This document shows, piece by piece, positions 1-5,188 of a stretch of 5,294 bases of DNA. The position numbers were made by a program, and so were the translations under genes. How positions within the stretch are numbered: position 1 is the stretch's first letter; each line of letters begins with the position of its first letter. The DNA lies in NCBI GenBank assembly GCA_023392115.1, contig JAEVZT010000282.1, positions 1 through 5,294 of the forward strand, written 5' to 3'. The notes beneath the pieces were generated by a model. That model searched no databases and was not told the origin of the DNA. It saw nothing but the letters and a program-made list of their open reading frames with translations. Origin of the DNA: Chloroflexota bacterium (GTDB lineage: Bacteria; Chloroflexota; Anaerolineae; Aggregatilineales; Phototrophicaceae).

Positions 1-1
1 G

Positions 2-553
2 CCGCTGATGGTGCTCATGCCCGCCATCGCCGGAGCGCTCAACCTGTCGCCCGAAGTCGCCGGCGCGTGGTTCGGCGGCAACATCGACACGACGGCGGCG
101 GTCGTCGGCGCGGGGACGGTCTACGGCGCGCAGGCGCAAGCCGTCGCCAGCGTCGTCAAGCTGGCGCAGAATGTGCTGATCGGCTTCGTCGCCTTCGCGC
201 TGGCGTTCTACTTCATCGCCGTCGTCAACCGCGGAGAAGGCGACAAGCCAAGCCCGAAGCTGATCTGGCAGCGCTTCCCGAAGTTCGTGATCGGCTTCGT
301 CCTCGTGGCGATCCTCGCCTCGCTCAAGGTGTTTACACCCGAACTCGTGCGCGAGATGAATACGGCGATGCAGTGGGCGTTTACGCTGGCGTTCGTCTGC
401 ATCGGGCTTGACTTCTCGGTCGCGGAAGTGCGCAAAGCGGGCTGGCGACCCGCCGCCGTATATATTGGCGCGACGGTTTTCAACACCGTCTTGGCGCTGC
501 TGGTCGCCTACCTAATCTTTGGCGTGTTGTTCAAGATCCCATCGGCGGGGTAA
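2..553 (+). CDS. YeiH/UPF0324-family putative sulfate exporter, C-terminal part (5' end cut by window)
   Basis: The reading frame is open from the first bases and ends at TAA 551-553, leaving about 183 residues; family members are usually about 330-350, so roughly the C-terminal half is present. The in-frame ATGs near the left edge are internal, not starts. The segment around residues 21-35 (A-G-A-W-F-G-G-N-I-D-T-T-A-A-V-V) is the conserved re-entrant-like motif of the YeiH/Cons_hypoth698 family. A K-L-x-Q-N-V-L-I-G helix follows, then about four hydrophobic membrane segments (roughly residues 51-73, 94-112, 124-140 and 151-178) joined by short charged loops. It should be an inner-membrane permease; the family is called a putative sulfate exporter, but its substrate is poorly established. 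It ends 10 bp before the convergent response regulator, and no terminator hairpin fits between them. Family assignment is fairly sure, substrate is not. Confidence 0.85.
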   Translation, partial: PLMVLMPAIAGALNLSPEVAGAWFGGNIDTTAAVVGAGTVYGAQAQAVASVVKLAQNVLIGFVAFALAFYFIAVVNRGEGDKPSPKLIWQRFPKFVIGFVLVAILASLKVFTPELVREMNTAMQWAFTLAFVCIGLDFSVAEVRKAGWRPAAVYIGATVFNTVLALLVAYLIFGVLFKIPSAG

Positions 554-563
554 GCGCCGTACA

Positions 564-1217
564 CTACGAATACATGCTCCGCTCGGAGATGATCCGCTGT
601 TCTAGCGCGTAGGCGATCAACTGCGCGCGGTTTGTCGCCCTTGTCTTGTCGAAGATGTTGCTGACGTGCTTCTTGACAGTCCACAGACTGATCGTCAGGT
701 ACTCGGCGATCTGCGCGTTGTTCATGCCGCGCGTCATCAGATCAAGGACTTCGCGTTCCCGTCCTGTAAGTGCGGCTAAGTGACGATGCTGCACGCTCGG
801 GACGAGCAGCTGCTCGACTTCCGGCGCAAACGTCGCCTCGCGCCGCGCTGCGCGGCGGATCGCCGTCTCAAGCGCGTCGCCGTCAATTGTCTTGAGCAGG
901 TAGGCGATCGCGCCGGCGTCAAGCGCCCGCATTAGCAGGTCAGGACTGAGGAAGTTGGTCAGCGCGATCACCTGCGTGCGCGGGCGCTTGCGGCGTATGT
1001 TGCGCGTCGCCGTCACGCCGTCAAGCACCGGCATGAGCAAATCCATCAGAATCACGTCAGGGCGCGTCTGCGCGCTCAATGTGATCGCCTCTTTGCCGTT
1101 CGCCGCCTCGCCGACCAGTTCAAAATCGGCGCAGTGGCGAATGCGCGCCGCCAGACCGCCGCGCATGATCGGGTAATCGTCGGCAATCAGGACGCGAAGC
1201 GTGCCGGGTGCTGCCAT
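564..1217 (-). CDS. NarL/FixJ-type response regulator (REC + LuxR HTH)
   Basis: This 217-residue protein has the standard length and order of a NarL-type DNA-binding response regulator. The receiver domain spans about residues 7-122: acidic pair D13-D14, phospho-acceptor D59 in D-L-L-M-P-V-L-D-G, switch threonine T87, and K109 in Y-L-L-K-T. A linker leads to a LuxR-type helix-turn-helix at about 149-206, with T-G-R-E-R-E-V-L (151-158) and the recognition-helix stretch T-V-K-K-H-V-S-N-I (180-188). All residues needed for phosphorylation and DNA binding are present, so it should be a functional cytoplasmic transcription factor. No partner histidine kinase lies in the window. Its ATG (1215-1217) is 3 bp after the stop of the upstream glycosyltransferase, and no good Shine-Dalgarno sequence precedes it, so translation is probably coupled to that gene. 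Target genes are unknown; the divergent region at 2352-2551 is one candidate. Confidence 0.93.
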   Translation of the reverse strand: MAAPGTLRVLIADDYPIMRGGLAARIRHCADFELVGEAANGKEAITLSAQTRPDVILMDLLMPVLDGVTATRNIRRKRPRTQVIALTNFLSPDLLMRALDAGAIAYLLKTIDGDALETAIRRAARREATFAPEVEQLLVPSVQHRHLAALTGREREVLDLMTRGMNNAQIAEYLTISLWTVKKHVSNIFDKTRATNRAQLIAYALEQRIISERSMYS

Positions 1218-1220
1218 AGC

Positions 1221-2324
1221 TTAGCTCGCGCGTCTTCCAAAGCGCTCGGCGTAGTCAAGGAGCTCGTACGAAGCGGTCAGCACATCGTCCACGCTCACGC
1301 CGTCGACAAAGCACGTTTCGTGGCGACACACGTCGCGCGGCGGGTCTGTGACCGACATATCTGCCCCACACAGCGGGCAGTGGACTGTCCACGACGCCAG
1401 CGGACGGTGGCGTGAGCGGGTGAAGTGCGACCAGTTGAGGTAATTACCGCACCAGAAGATGCCGACGTTCGGCGTGCCAACGGCATCGGCAAGGTGCAGC
1501 GGACCGGTATCGTTCGAAACGACCAGATCAGCACACGCCAGCAGTGCCGCCAGACCGCCGAGAGTCAGGCGCTGGCAGGTGTTGATCGCCGGGGCGTGCA
1601 TGTGATGGATGACGCTGTCGATCACGTCGCTTTCAGAGCCCACGCCGGTAATCACGACTTGAAAACCCTGTTGTGCCAGCGCGTCGCCGACCTGCGCGAA
1701 GCGTTCCGGGAGCCAGCGGCGGCGCATGTCCGACGCGCCGGGATGCAAGACGACGTAGCGCGACGTGATTTCGGGCAGGCGTTCGTTCAATTCGGTCAGG
1801 TCGCCGTCGACAATCGGAAAATGCGGCTCAAATCCGCATGGCGTGGCGCCGACGAGGCGCATGAGTTCGATAAGGCGCATGATTTCATGCTGGTAGACGA
1901 CATAGGGAATCCAGCGGTCGAGTTCGGGCGCGTCCGGCGCTTTCAAACCGACGGTGATCCGCGCGCCGAGCCGTTTGACGAACGGGTTTGAATTCGCGCC
2001 GCCGCCGTGCATTTGAATCGCCAAGTCGAAGCGCTCCGCCTGCATGCGGGCAAAAAAGGCGTCAAGCTCGGCTTTGTCTTCCGGGCGGTCAGGGTCGTCA
2101 GGCTCGACGCGCACGCCATGGCTGATCGGCACCACTTCCACGCGGTCGATCGGGCTTGGTCTGCCTTCGACAAGCGCCTTGTGCAGCGGTCGCCCTAAAT
2201 AGACGATCTCGGCATCGGGATACGTGTCGCGCAGCGCGTACAGCGCCGGGAGCGTGGCGAGAAAGTCACCGAGCGCGGTCGCCTTCAACACCGCGATTTT
2301 CCTGATCCCAGTTAACGTTTCCAT
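1221..2324 (-). CDS. GT9-family glycosyltransferase (ADP-heptose:LPS heptosyltransferase-like)
   Basis: A 367-residue GT-B fold glycosyltransferase of the WaaC/WaaF (GT9) family. The N-terminal domain opens with I-R-K-I-A-V-L-K and A-L-G-D (17-20); this Asp matches the catalytic base of heptosyltransferases. The C-terminal nucleotide-sugar domain begins near V-V-L-H-P-G-A-S (191-198) with R-R-R-W-L-P (201-206). It carries the family signature S-N-D-T-G-P-L-H-L-A (270-279) followed by G-T-P (283-285). A cysteine cluster near the end (C316, C319, C333, H335, C338) matches the C-x2-C...C-x4-C tail seen in many GT9 proteins. The start chosen is ATG 2322-2324, with GGA 5 nt upstream and the usual short lead into the first beta strand. 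An in-frame GTG at 2349-2351 would add nine residues; it lies 6 nt after a TACCAT -10-like hexamer and could be a leaderless start. It is first in a two-gene unit with the response regulator. The sugar donor and acceptor cannot be told; a heptose/LPS role is only the family label. Confidence 0.9.
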   Translation of the reverse strand: METLTGIRKIAVLKATALGDFLATLPALYALRDTYPDAEIVYLGRPLHKALVEGRPSPIDRVEVVPISHGVRVEPDDPDRPEDKAELDAFFARMQAERFDLAIQMHGGGANSNPFVKRLGARITVGLKAPDAPELDRWIPYVVYQHEIMRLIELMRLVGATPCGFEPHFPIVDGDLTELNERLPEITSRYVVLHPGASDMRRRWLPERFAQVGDALAQQGFQVVITGVGSESDVIDSVIHHMHAPAINTCQRLTLGGLAALLACADLVVSNDTGPLHLADAVGTPNVGIFWCGNYLNWSHFTRSRHRPLASWTVHCPLCGADMSVTDPPRDVCRHETCFVDGVSVDDVLTASYELLDYAERFGRRAS

Positions 2325-2411
2325 AGGCGTCCAGCCTTTACAGTAATCCACATTGTTATGGTAGAGACAAGTCTGGCATCTGCATATAGGTGAGGTGTAG
2401 TAACTTCTCCG

Positions 2412-2427
2412 GTAACCGTTTGGTTAC
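2412..2427. promoter_or_regulatory. 16-bp inverted repeat GTAACC-N4-GGTTAC, candidate operator
   Basis: Perfect 6-bp arms (2412-2417 and 2422-2427) flank a 4-bp centre (GTTT), in the AT-richer part of the region between the divergent glycosyltransferase and phosphorylase genes. It lies about 85 bp upstream of the glycosyltransferase ATG and upstream of the phosphorylase promoter. It has no U-tract and sits at gene starts, so a protein-binding site is likelier than a terminator. The regulator is unknown. Confidence 0.4.
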
Positions 2428-2431
2428 TTTG

Positions 2432-2498
2432 TCATAACCCGTTCGTGCTGAGCGACGCGCTGACGCGCAGTTGGATAAATGCGGCGGGCGGGTTATGA
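2432..2498. repeat. 10-bp perfect inverted repeat flanking 47 bp, overlapping the phosphorylase -10
   Basis: TCATAACCCG at 2432-2441 is repeated as its exact reverse complement CGGGTTATGA at 2489-2498, with 47 bp between them. The right arm contains most of the phosphorylase -10 hexamer; the left arm presents the same TTATGA sequence on the minus strand toward the glycosyltransferase. The arms also contain the same GGTTAY core as the palindrome at 2412-2427. They are visible in the sequence; a role as paired regulator sites or mirrored -10 elements is inferred. Confidence 0.45.
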
Positions 2499-2499
2499 T
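2471..2499 (+). promoter_or_regulatory. sigma70-type promoter for the GH13 phosphorylase
   Basis: A -35-like TTGGAT (2471-2476; 3 of 6 to consensus) is followed, after exactly 17 bp, by TATGAT (2494-2499; 5 of 6). Transcription would start near 2506, giving a leader of about 46 nt before the phosphorylase ATG. Spacing and -10 quality are good, the -35 is weak, and an inverted-repeat arm overlapping the -10 suggests that a regulator may act here. Confidence 0.55.
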
Positions 2500-2541
2500 C
2501 GACGGCGCTTAACCGAAGTCCAACCAGCACCTGTGTCCACT

Positions 2542-2547
2542 AGGGGA
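2542..2547 (+). promoter_or_regulatory. ribosome binding site of the GH13 phosphorylase
   Basis: AGGGGA lies 4 nt before the ATG at 2552-2554. It is the only purine-rich anti-SD match close to a start in this frame and fixes the start used for the phosphorylase. Confidence 0.6.
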
Positions 2548-2551
2548 CGAC

Positions 2552-4213
2552 ATGCAATCATCAATCGAGGCGCGGATCGCCGACAGGCTGCGCTTTCTCT
2601 ACGGCAACGCCGACGCGCTCGACGCGCTCAAGACGATTATCAGCCGCCGCCCTATCGCCCCGCGCGGCGGCTCGCTGACCGAGCGCGACGCGGTTCTCAT
2701 TGCCTACGCTGACCATGTGCGGCAGCCGGATGCTGCGCCGCTGGAAACGCTGCGCCGGTTCGCCGTCGATTCGCTCCGCGACGCCGTCAGCGCGATCCAC
2801 ATCCTGCCGTTCTACCCGTTCACGTCGGATGACGGATTCTCGGTGAGCGACTATCGGGCAGTGAATCCCGACTTTGGCGATTGGGACATGATCCGCCGCA
2901 TCGGCGCGGACTTCCGGCTGATGTTCGACGTTGTCCTCAACCATGCGTCGGTTTCGAGCGCGTGGTTTCAGGCGTTCCTCCGCGGTGAGCCGCCTTTCGA
3001 TGAATATTTTGTCACCGCGTCGCCTGACGACGACCTGTCGATGGTCGTCCGCCCGCGCACCCATCCCCTGCTGACGCCATTTGAGACTGCGACCGGGACG
3101 CGCTACGTCTGGACAACCTTCAGCACCGATCAAGCAGATCTCAATTTCGCCAACCCCGCCGTGCTGTTGGAAATGATCGACATCCTGCTGTTCTACATCC
3201 AGCAGGGCGCGGACTTGATCCGCCTCGATGCGATCGCCTTTCTGTGGAAAACCCCCGGCACGGTGTCGATCCACCTGCCGCAGACTCATGCCGTCGTCAA
3301 GCTGATGCGCGACGTGCTCGACGCCGCCGCACCGTGGGTCACGTTGATCACCGAAACGAACGTGCCGCACGTCGAGAACCTGTCCTACTTCGGCAGCGGG
3401 ACGGACGAAGCGCAGATGGTCTACCAGTTCGCGCTGCCCCCGCTGCTGCTGCACACGTTCTATACCGGCGACGCGCTGACGCTTTCCGAATGGGCAGCGA
3501 CGCTCGAAACGCCATCCGACCGGACGACATTCTTTAACTTCACCGCCTCGCACGATGGGATCGGCATCCGACCAGCGAGCGGCTTGATCTCCGATGCAGC
3601 GATCCAGTCGATGCTCGATACGGTTTTGGCACGCGGCGGACGTATCTCGTACAAGGCGAATCCCGATAGCACACAGAGCGCCTACGAGATGAATATTACC
3701 TATTTCGACGCCCTTGCTATCCCCGGCGAGCCGCTCGAAACGTCTGTCGACCGCTTCCTCGCGTCGCAGTCAATCATGCTGGCGCTGGCTGGCGTGCCGG
3801 GGATTTACCTGCCAAGCCTGTTCGGTGGAGCAAACTGGCAAGCCGGCGTTGAGAAAACGGGGCGCGCGCGGACGATTAACCGCGAGAAGTACGATCTCGA
3901 CGTGCTGCAATCTCAGCTGAACGATTCACGCGGGCGTTACGGCTGCGTCTTTAACCGCTACCGTGAGCTGCTCGGCATTCGCCGGTCGCAGCCCGCGTTC
4001 CATCCAAACAGCCCGCAGCGCGTCCTCGACCTGCACCCGGCGGTCTTCGCGCTTGAACGCGGCTCGCTGCTCGCCTTGCACAGCGTTTCAGAGAAGCCGG
4101 TTGACGTGGCGCTGCCTTCCGGAAGTTGGCGCGACTTGATCGGCGGCGAGGCGTATCAAGCTAGCGCGTCGCTGCGACCGTATCAAGTGCTGTGGCTGGT
4201 ACAGGAAGGCTAG
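2552..4213 (+). CDS. GH13_18 sugar phosphorylase, glucosylglycerate/sucrose phosphorylase type
   Basis: This 553-residue enzyme of the alpha-amylase superfamily, subfamily GH13_18, should cleave an alpha-glucoside with phosphate to give alpha-glucose 1-phosphate in the cytoplasm; no signal peptide is seen. The four GH13 regions are visible: D-V-V-L-N-H (126-131), I-R-L-D-A with nucleophile D226, I-T-E-T-N with acid/base E268, and S-H-D-G with transition-state stabiliser D335. The stretch H-I-L-P-F-Y-P-F-T-S-D-D-G-F-S-V (83-98) and N-P-x-F-G-D-W (105-111), the length above 550 (sucrose phosphorylases are nearer 490-505) and T-G-R-x-R-T-I-N-R-E-K (436-446) resemble glucosylglycerate phosphorylases more than classical sucrose phosphorylase. 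The loop after G-V-P-G-I-Y (414-419) reads L-P-S-L-F-G-G-A-N; as I recall the family it is usually F-H-S-L-F-G-S-R-N, so acceptor preference is uncertain. It has its own promoter and RBS, diverges from the GT9 gene, and stops 1 bp from the convergent Fic/Doc gene. Subfamily is sure, substrate only moderately so. Confidence 0.9.
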   Translation: MQSSIEARIADRLRFLYGNADALDALKTIISRRPIAPRGGSLTERDAVLIAYADHVRQPDAAPLETLRRFAVDSLRDAVSAIHILPFYPFTSDDGFSVSDYRAVNPDFGDWDMIRRIGADFRLMFDVVLNHASVSSAWFQAFLRGEPPFDEYFVTASPDDDLSMVVRPRTHPLLTPFETATGTRYVWTTFSTDQADLNFANPAVLLEMIDILLFYIQQGADLIRLDAIAFLWKTPGTVSIHLPQTHAVVKLMRDVLDAAAPWVTLITETNVPHVENLSYFGSGTDEAQMVYQFALPPLLLHTFYTGDALTLSEWAATLETPSDRTTFFNFTASHDGIGIRPASGLISDAAIQSMLDTVLARGGRISYKANPDSTQSAYEMNITYFDALAIPGEPLETSVDRFLASQSIMLALAGVPGIYLPSLFGGANWQAGVEKTGRARTINREKYDLDVLQSQLNDSRGRYGCVFNRYRELLGIRRSQPAFHPNSPQRVLDLHPAVFALERGSLLALHSVSEKPVDVALPSGSWRDLIGGEAYQASASLRPYQVLWLVQEG

Positions 4214-4214
4214 C

Positions 4215-4628
4215 TCAACGCCCGGAAGCATCGATTGGCTCGACGTAGGGCGCGAGGCGTTCGGCGATCTGCGCAACGTCGTACTTGCCCTGCGCGATTT
4301 CGAGGATGAACGCCTGCTGAGCCGCCTCGCTCCATGTCAGCTGCCAGCCGTTGGCGTTGAGGAAACGCGAGGCGGCGCGAATTGCCGTCCGCTTGTTACC
4401 GTCTGCGAACAGGTGGTGATACGCCAGCGAATGCAGCAAGCTCGCCGCCTTATCGACCAGCGATGGGAACTGCGCCTCGCCGAACAGCATCATTTTCGGA
4501 CGTTCAGCGGCAGAATTGAGCAGATGAACGTCGCGGACGAATGTGTGCCCGCCGGTGATCTCGTCGTTGATGTTGTAGATGTCCGATACGCTCAAATAGC
4601 GCACCGATTTATTGTCGTTCAAGCTCAT
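4215..4628 (-). CDS. Fic/Doc-family death-on-curing protein, second gene of tandem pair
   Basis: A 137-residue protein, close to the ~126 of phage P1 Doc. The active-site motif H72-L-F-A-D-G-N-K-R-T81 is intact. Lysine in G-N-K replaces the glycine of classical AMPylating Fic proteins (H-P-F-x-x-G-N-G-R); in P1 Doc this variant goes with phosphorylation of EF-Tu. A hydrophobic helix (A-A-S-L-L-H-S-L, 61-68) precedes the motif, and R-F-L-N-A-N-G-W follows it as in Doc. It is clearly paralogous to its upstream neighbour: R-Y-L-x-x-S-x-x, R-D-x-x-L-L, A-x-L-L-H-S-L and D-G-N-K-R-T-A are shared. Its ATG lies inside the neighbour's 3' end (20-bp overlap) behind a strong RBS, so the two are surely co-transcribed. 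No Phd-like antitoxin is adjacent. The stop is 1 bp from that of the convergent phosphorylase. Family is firm; toxicity and target are inferred. Confidence 0.88.
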   Translation of the reverse strand: MSLNDNKSVRYLSVSDIYNINDEITGGHTFVRDVHLLNSAAERPKMMLFGEAQFPSLVDKAASLLHSLAYHHLFADGNKRTAIRAASRFLNANGWQLTWSEAAQQAFILEIAQGKYDVAQIAERLAPYVEPIDASGR

Positions 4629-5118
4629 TCAACAACCACCTCTGTTCCTGAATGATCGCCTGAATGAGGCGCATGTCGGTTTCGGCGTCGGCGTCGGGCA
4701 GCGGCGAGTCCGGCGCGATCGGAAACCATGCCGCAAGCCGATCAACCGTCCACGCACCCTCGGCAGCGCCGAGGATCGCCGTCAGCGCCTCATCCTGCCG
4801 CCAGATCACGCGCGCGCCGTTGACGCGGAACATGAACACGGTCGCGACGGTCGCCGTGCGCTTGTTGCCGTCCGTAAACGGGTGATTCCGCGTTAGCGAA
4901 TGGAGCAGCGCGGCGGCTTTCTCGCGCAGCGTGGGGTAGGCGTCCTGCCCGAAGGCGCTGGCAGCCGGGCGCGCAGCCGCCGCGTCAAGCAGTTGAATGT
5001 CGCGGATCTGCCGTGTCCCGGCGACAATCTCCGGTTTATTAAGGACAGTCCCGTTGATATAGATCAGCTCGGAGAGGGTGAGGTAGCGCATAATTGTCGG
5101 CAGTTGGCTGGAAATCAT
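4609..5118 (-). CDS. Fic/Doc-family death-on-curing protein, first gene of tandem pair, with C-terminal extension
   Basis: A 169-residue Doc-like protein with motif H79-P-F-T-D-G-N-K-R-T88. The segment M-R-Y-L-T-L-S-E-L (10-18) and K-A-A-A-L-L-H-S-L (67-75) match the usual death-on-curing layout. As in the sister gene, lysine follows G-N, pointing to Doc-type rather than AMPylating chemistry. It is about 40 residues longer than P1 Doc. The extra part after about residue 135 is an acidic/proline linker (D-S-P-L-P-D-A-D-A-E-T-D) and a predicted helix up to L-N-E-L-E-R-Q. Two starts are possible: ATG 5116-5118, which follows an extended -10 by 7 nt and would be leaderless, and ATG 5089-5091 at the M-R-Y-L position where many homologues begin. 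Neither has a Shine-Dalgarno sequence. The longer form is preferred because of the promoter spacing and because the sister protein has a similar nine-residue lead. No antitoxin gene fits in the 70 bp before GAPDH. Confidence 0.87.
   Translation of the reverse strand: MISSQLPTIMRYLTLSELIYINGTVLNKPEIVAGTRQIRDIQLLDAAAARPAASAFGQDAYPTLREKAAALLHSLTRNHPFTDGNKRTATVATVFMFRVNGARVIWRQDEALTAILGAAEGAWTVDRLAAWFPIAPDSPLPDADAETDMRLIQAIIQEQRWLLNELERQ
4636..4642 (-). promoter_or_regulatory. strong RBS for the second Fic/Doc gene, inside the first
   Basis: On the minus strand GAGGTGG sits 7 nt before the ATG at 4626-4628. It matches the anti-Shine-Dalgarno sequence well and is the best RBS in the window. It lies within the coding sequence of the upstream Fic/Doc gene, so the second protein can be translated independently or by coupling. 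Confidence 0.7.
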
Positions 5119-5125
5119 GCGCAGA

Positions 5126-5134
5126 AGTATACCA
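5126..5134 (-). promoter_or_regulatory. extended -10 promoter of the Fic/Doc pair, probably leaderless
   Basis: On the minus strand TGGTATACT combines an extended TGn element with a -10 hexamer TATACT (5 of 6 to consensus). No good -35 stands 17 bp upstream (CTGCGT). The hexamer ends 7 nt before the ATG at 5118, so the expected transcription start falls on or next to the start codon, which fits the missing RBS. Confidence 0.5.
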
Positions 5135-5138
5135 CCGC

Positions 5139-5169
5139 ATCACCCCAAACGCAGCGCATCCGGGGTGAT
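5139..5169 (-). terminator. stem-loop after gap: likely terminator or processing hairpin without U-tract
   Basis: ATCACCCC (5139-5146) and GGGGTGAT (5162-5169) form a perfect 8-bp stem around a 15-nt loop, 19 bp downstream of the GAPDH stop. The position is right for ending the gap transcript, but no T-run follows on the minus strand, so intrinsic termination would be weak. The left arm lies just upstream of the Fic/Doc extended -10, so the same sequence could instead be an operator for that promoter. Confidence 0.45.
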
Positions 5170-5188
5170 AGCGAGAAGGCAGAAGCGG

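Noticed and set aside
1425..1991. 188-codon plus-strand open frame opposite the GT9 gene
   Set aside because: It is a shadow of the GT9 coding strand in GC-rich DNA; no RBS, domain or plausible start is seen, while the minus frame has all GT9 motifs.
2349..2362. TACCAT hexamer 6 nt before GTG 2349-2351 as a leaderless promoter of the GT9 gene
   Set aside because: The hexamer matches the -10 consensus at only 4 of 6 bases and no -35 is seen; the internal ATG at 2322-2324 with GGA upstream suits the family start better. It is kept only as an alternative start.
2412..2427. Palindrome as an intrinsic terminator
   Set aside because: It lies between two divergent gene starts, has only 6-bp arms and no following T-run of terminator length.
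2454..2470. Short tandem GACGCGCT/GACGCGCA repeat upstream of the phosphorylase promoter
   Set aside because: It is two imperfect 8-bp copies in GC-rich sequence, expected by chance and not aligned to the -35 or to the half-sites.
2561..3553. 330-codon open frame on the minus strand opposite the phosphorylase
   Set aside because: The translation is Arg/Gln/Val-rich and low in complexity with no recognisable domain. It mirrors the codon bias of the phosphorylase, whose catalytic motifs are intact in the plus frame.
4609..4720. Class III Fic self-inhibition motif ([S/T]-x-x-x-E-[G/N]) in the C-terminal tail
   Set aside because: No such motif is found in the tail helix, so known Fic autoinhibition cannot be claimed; only a general helical extension is reported.
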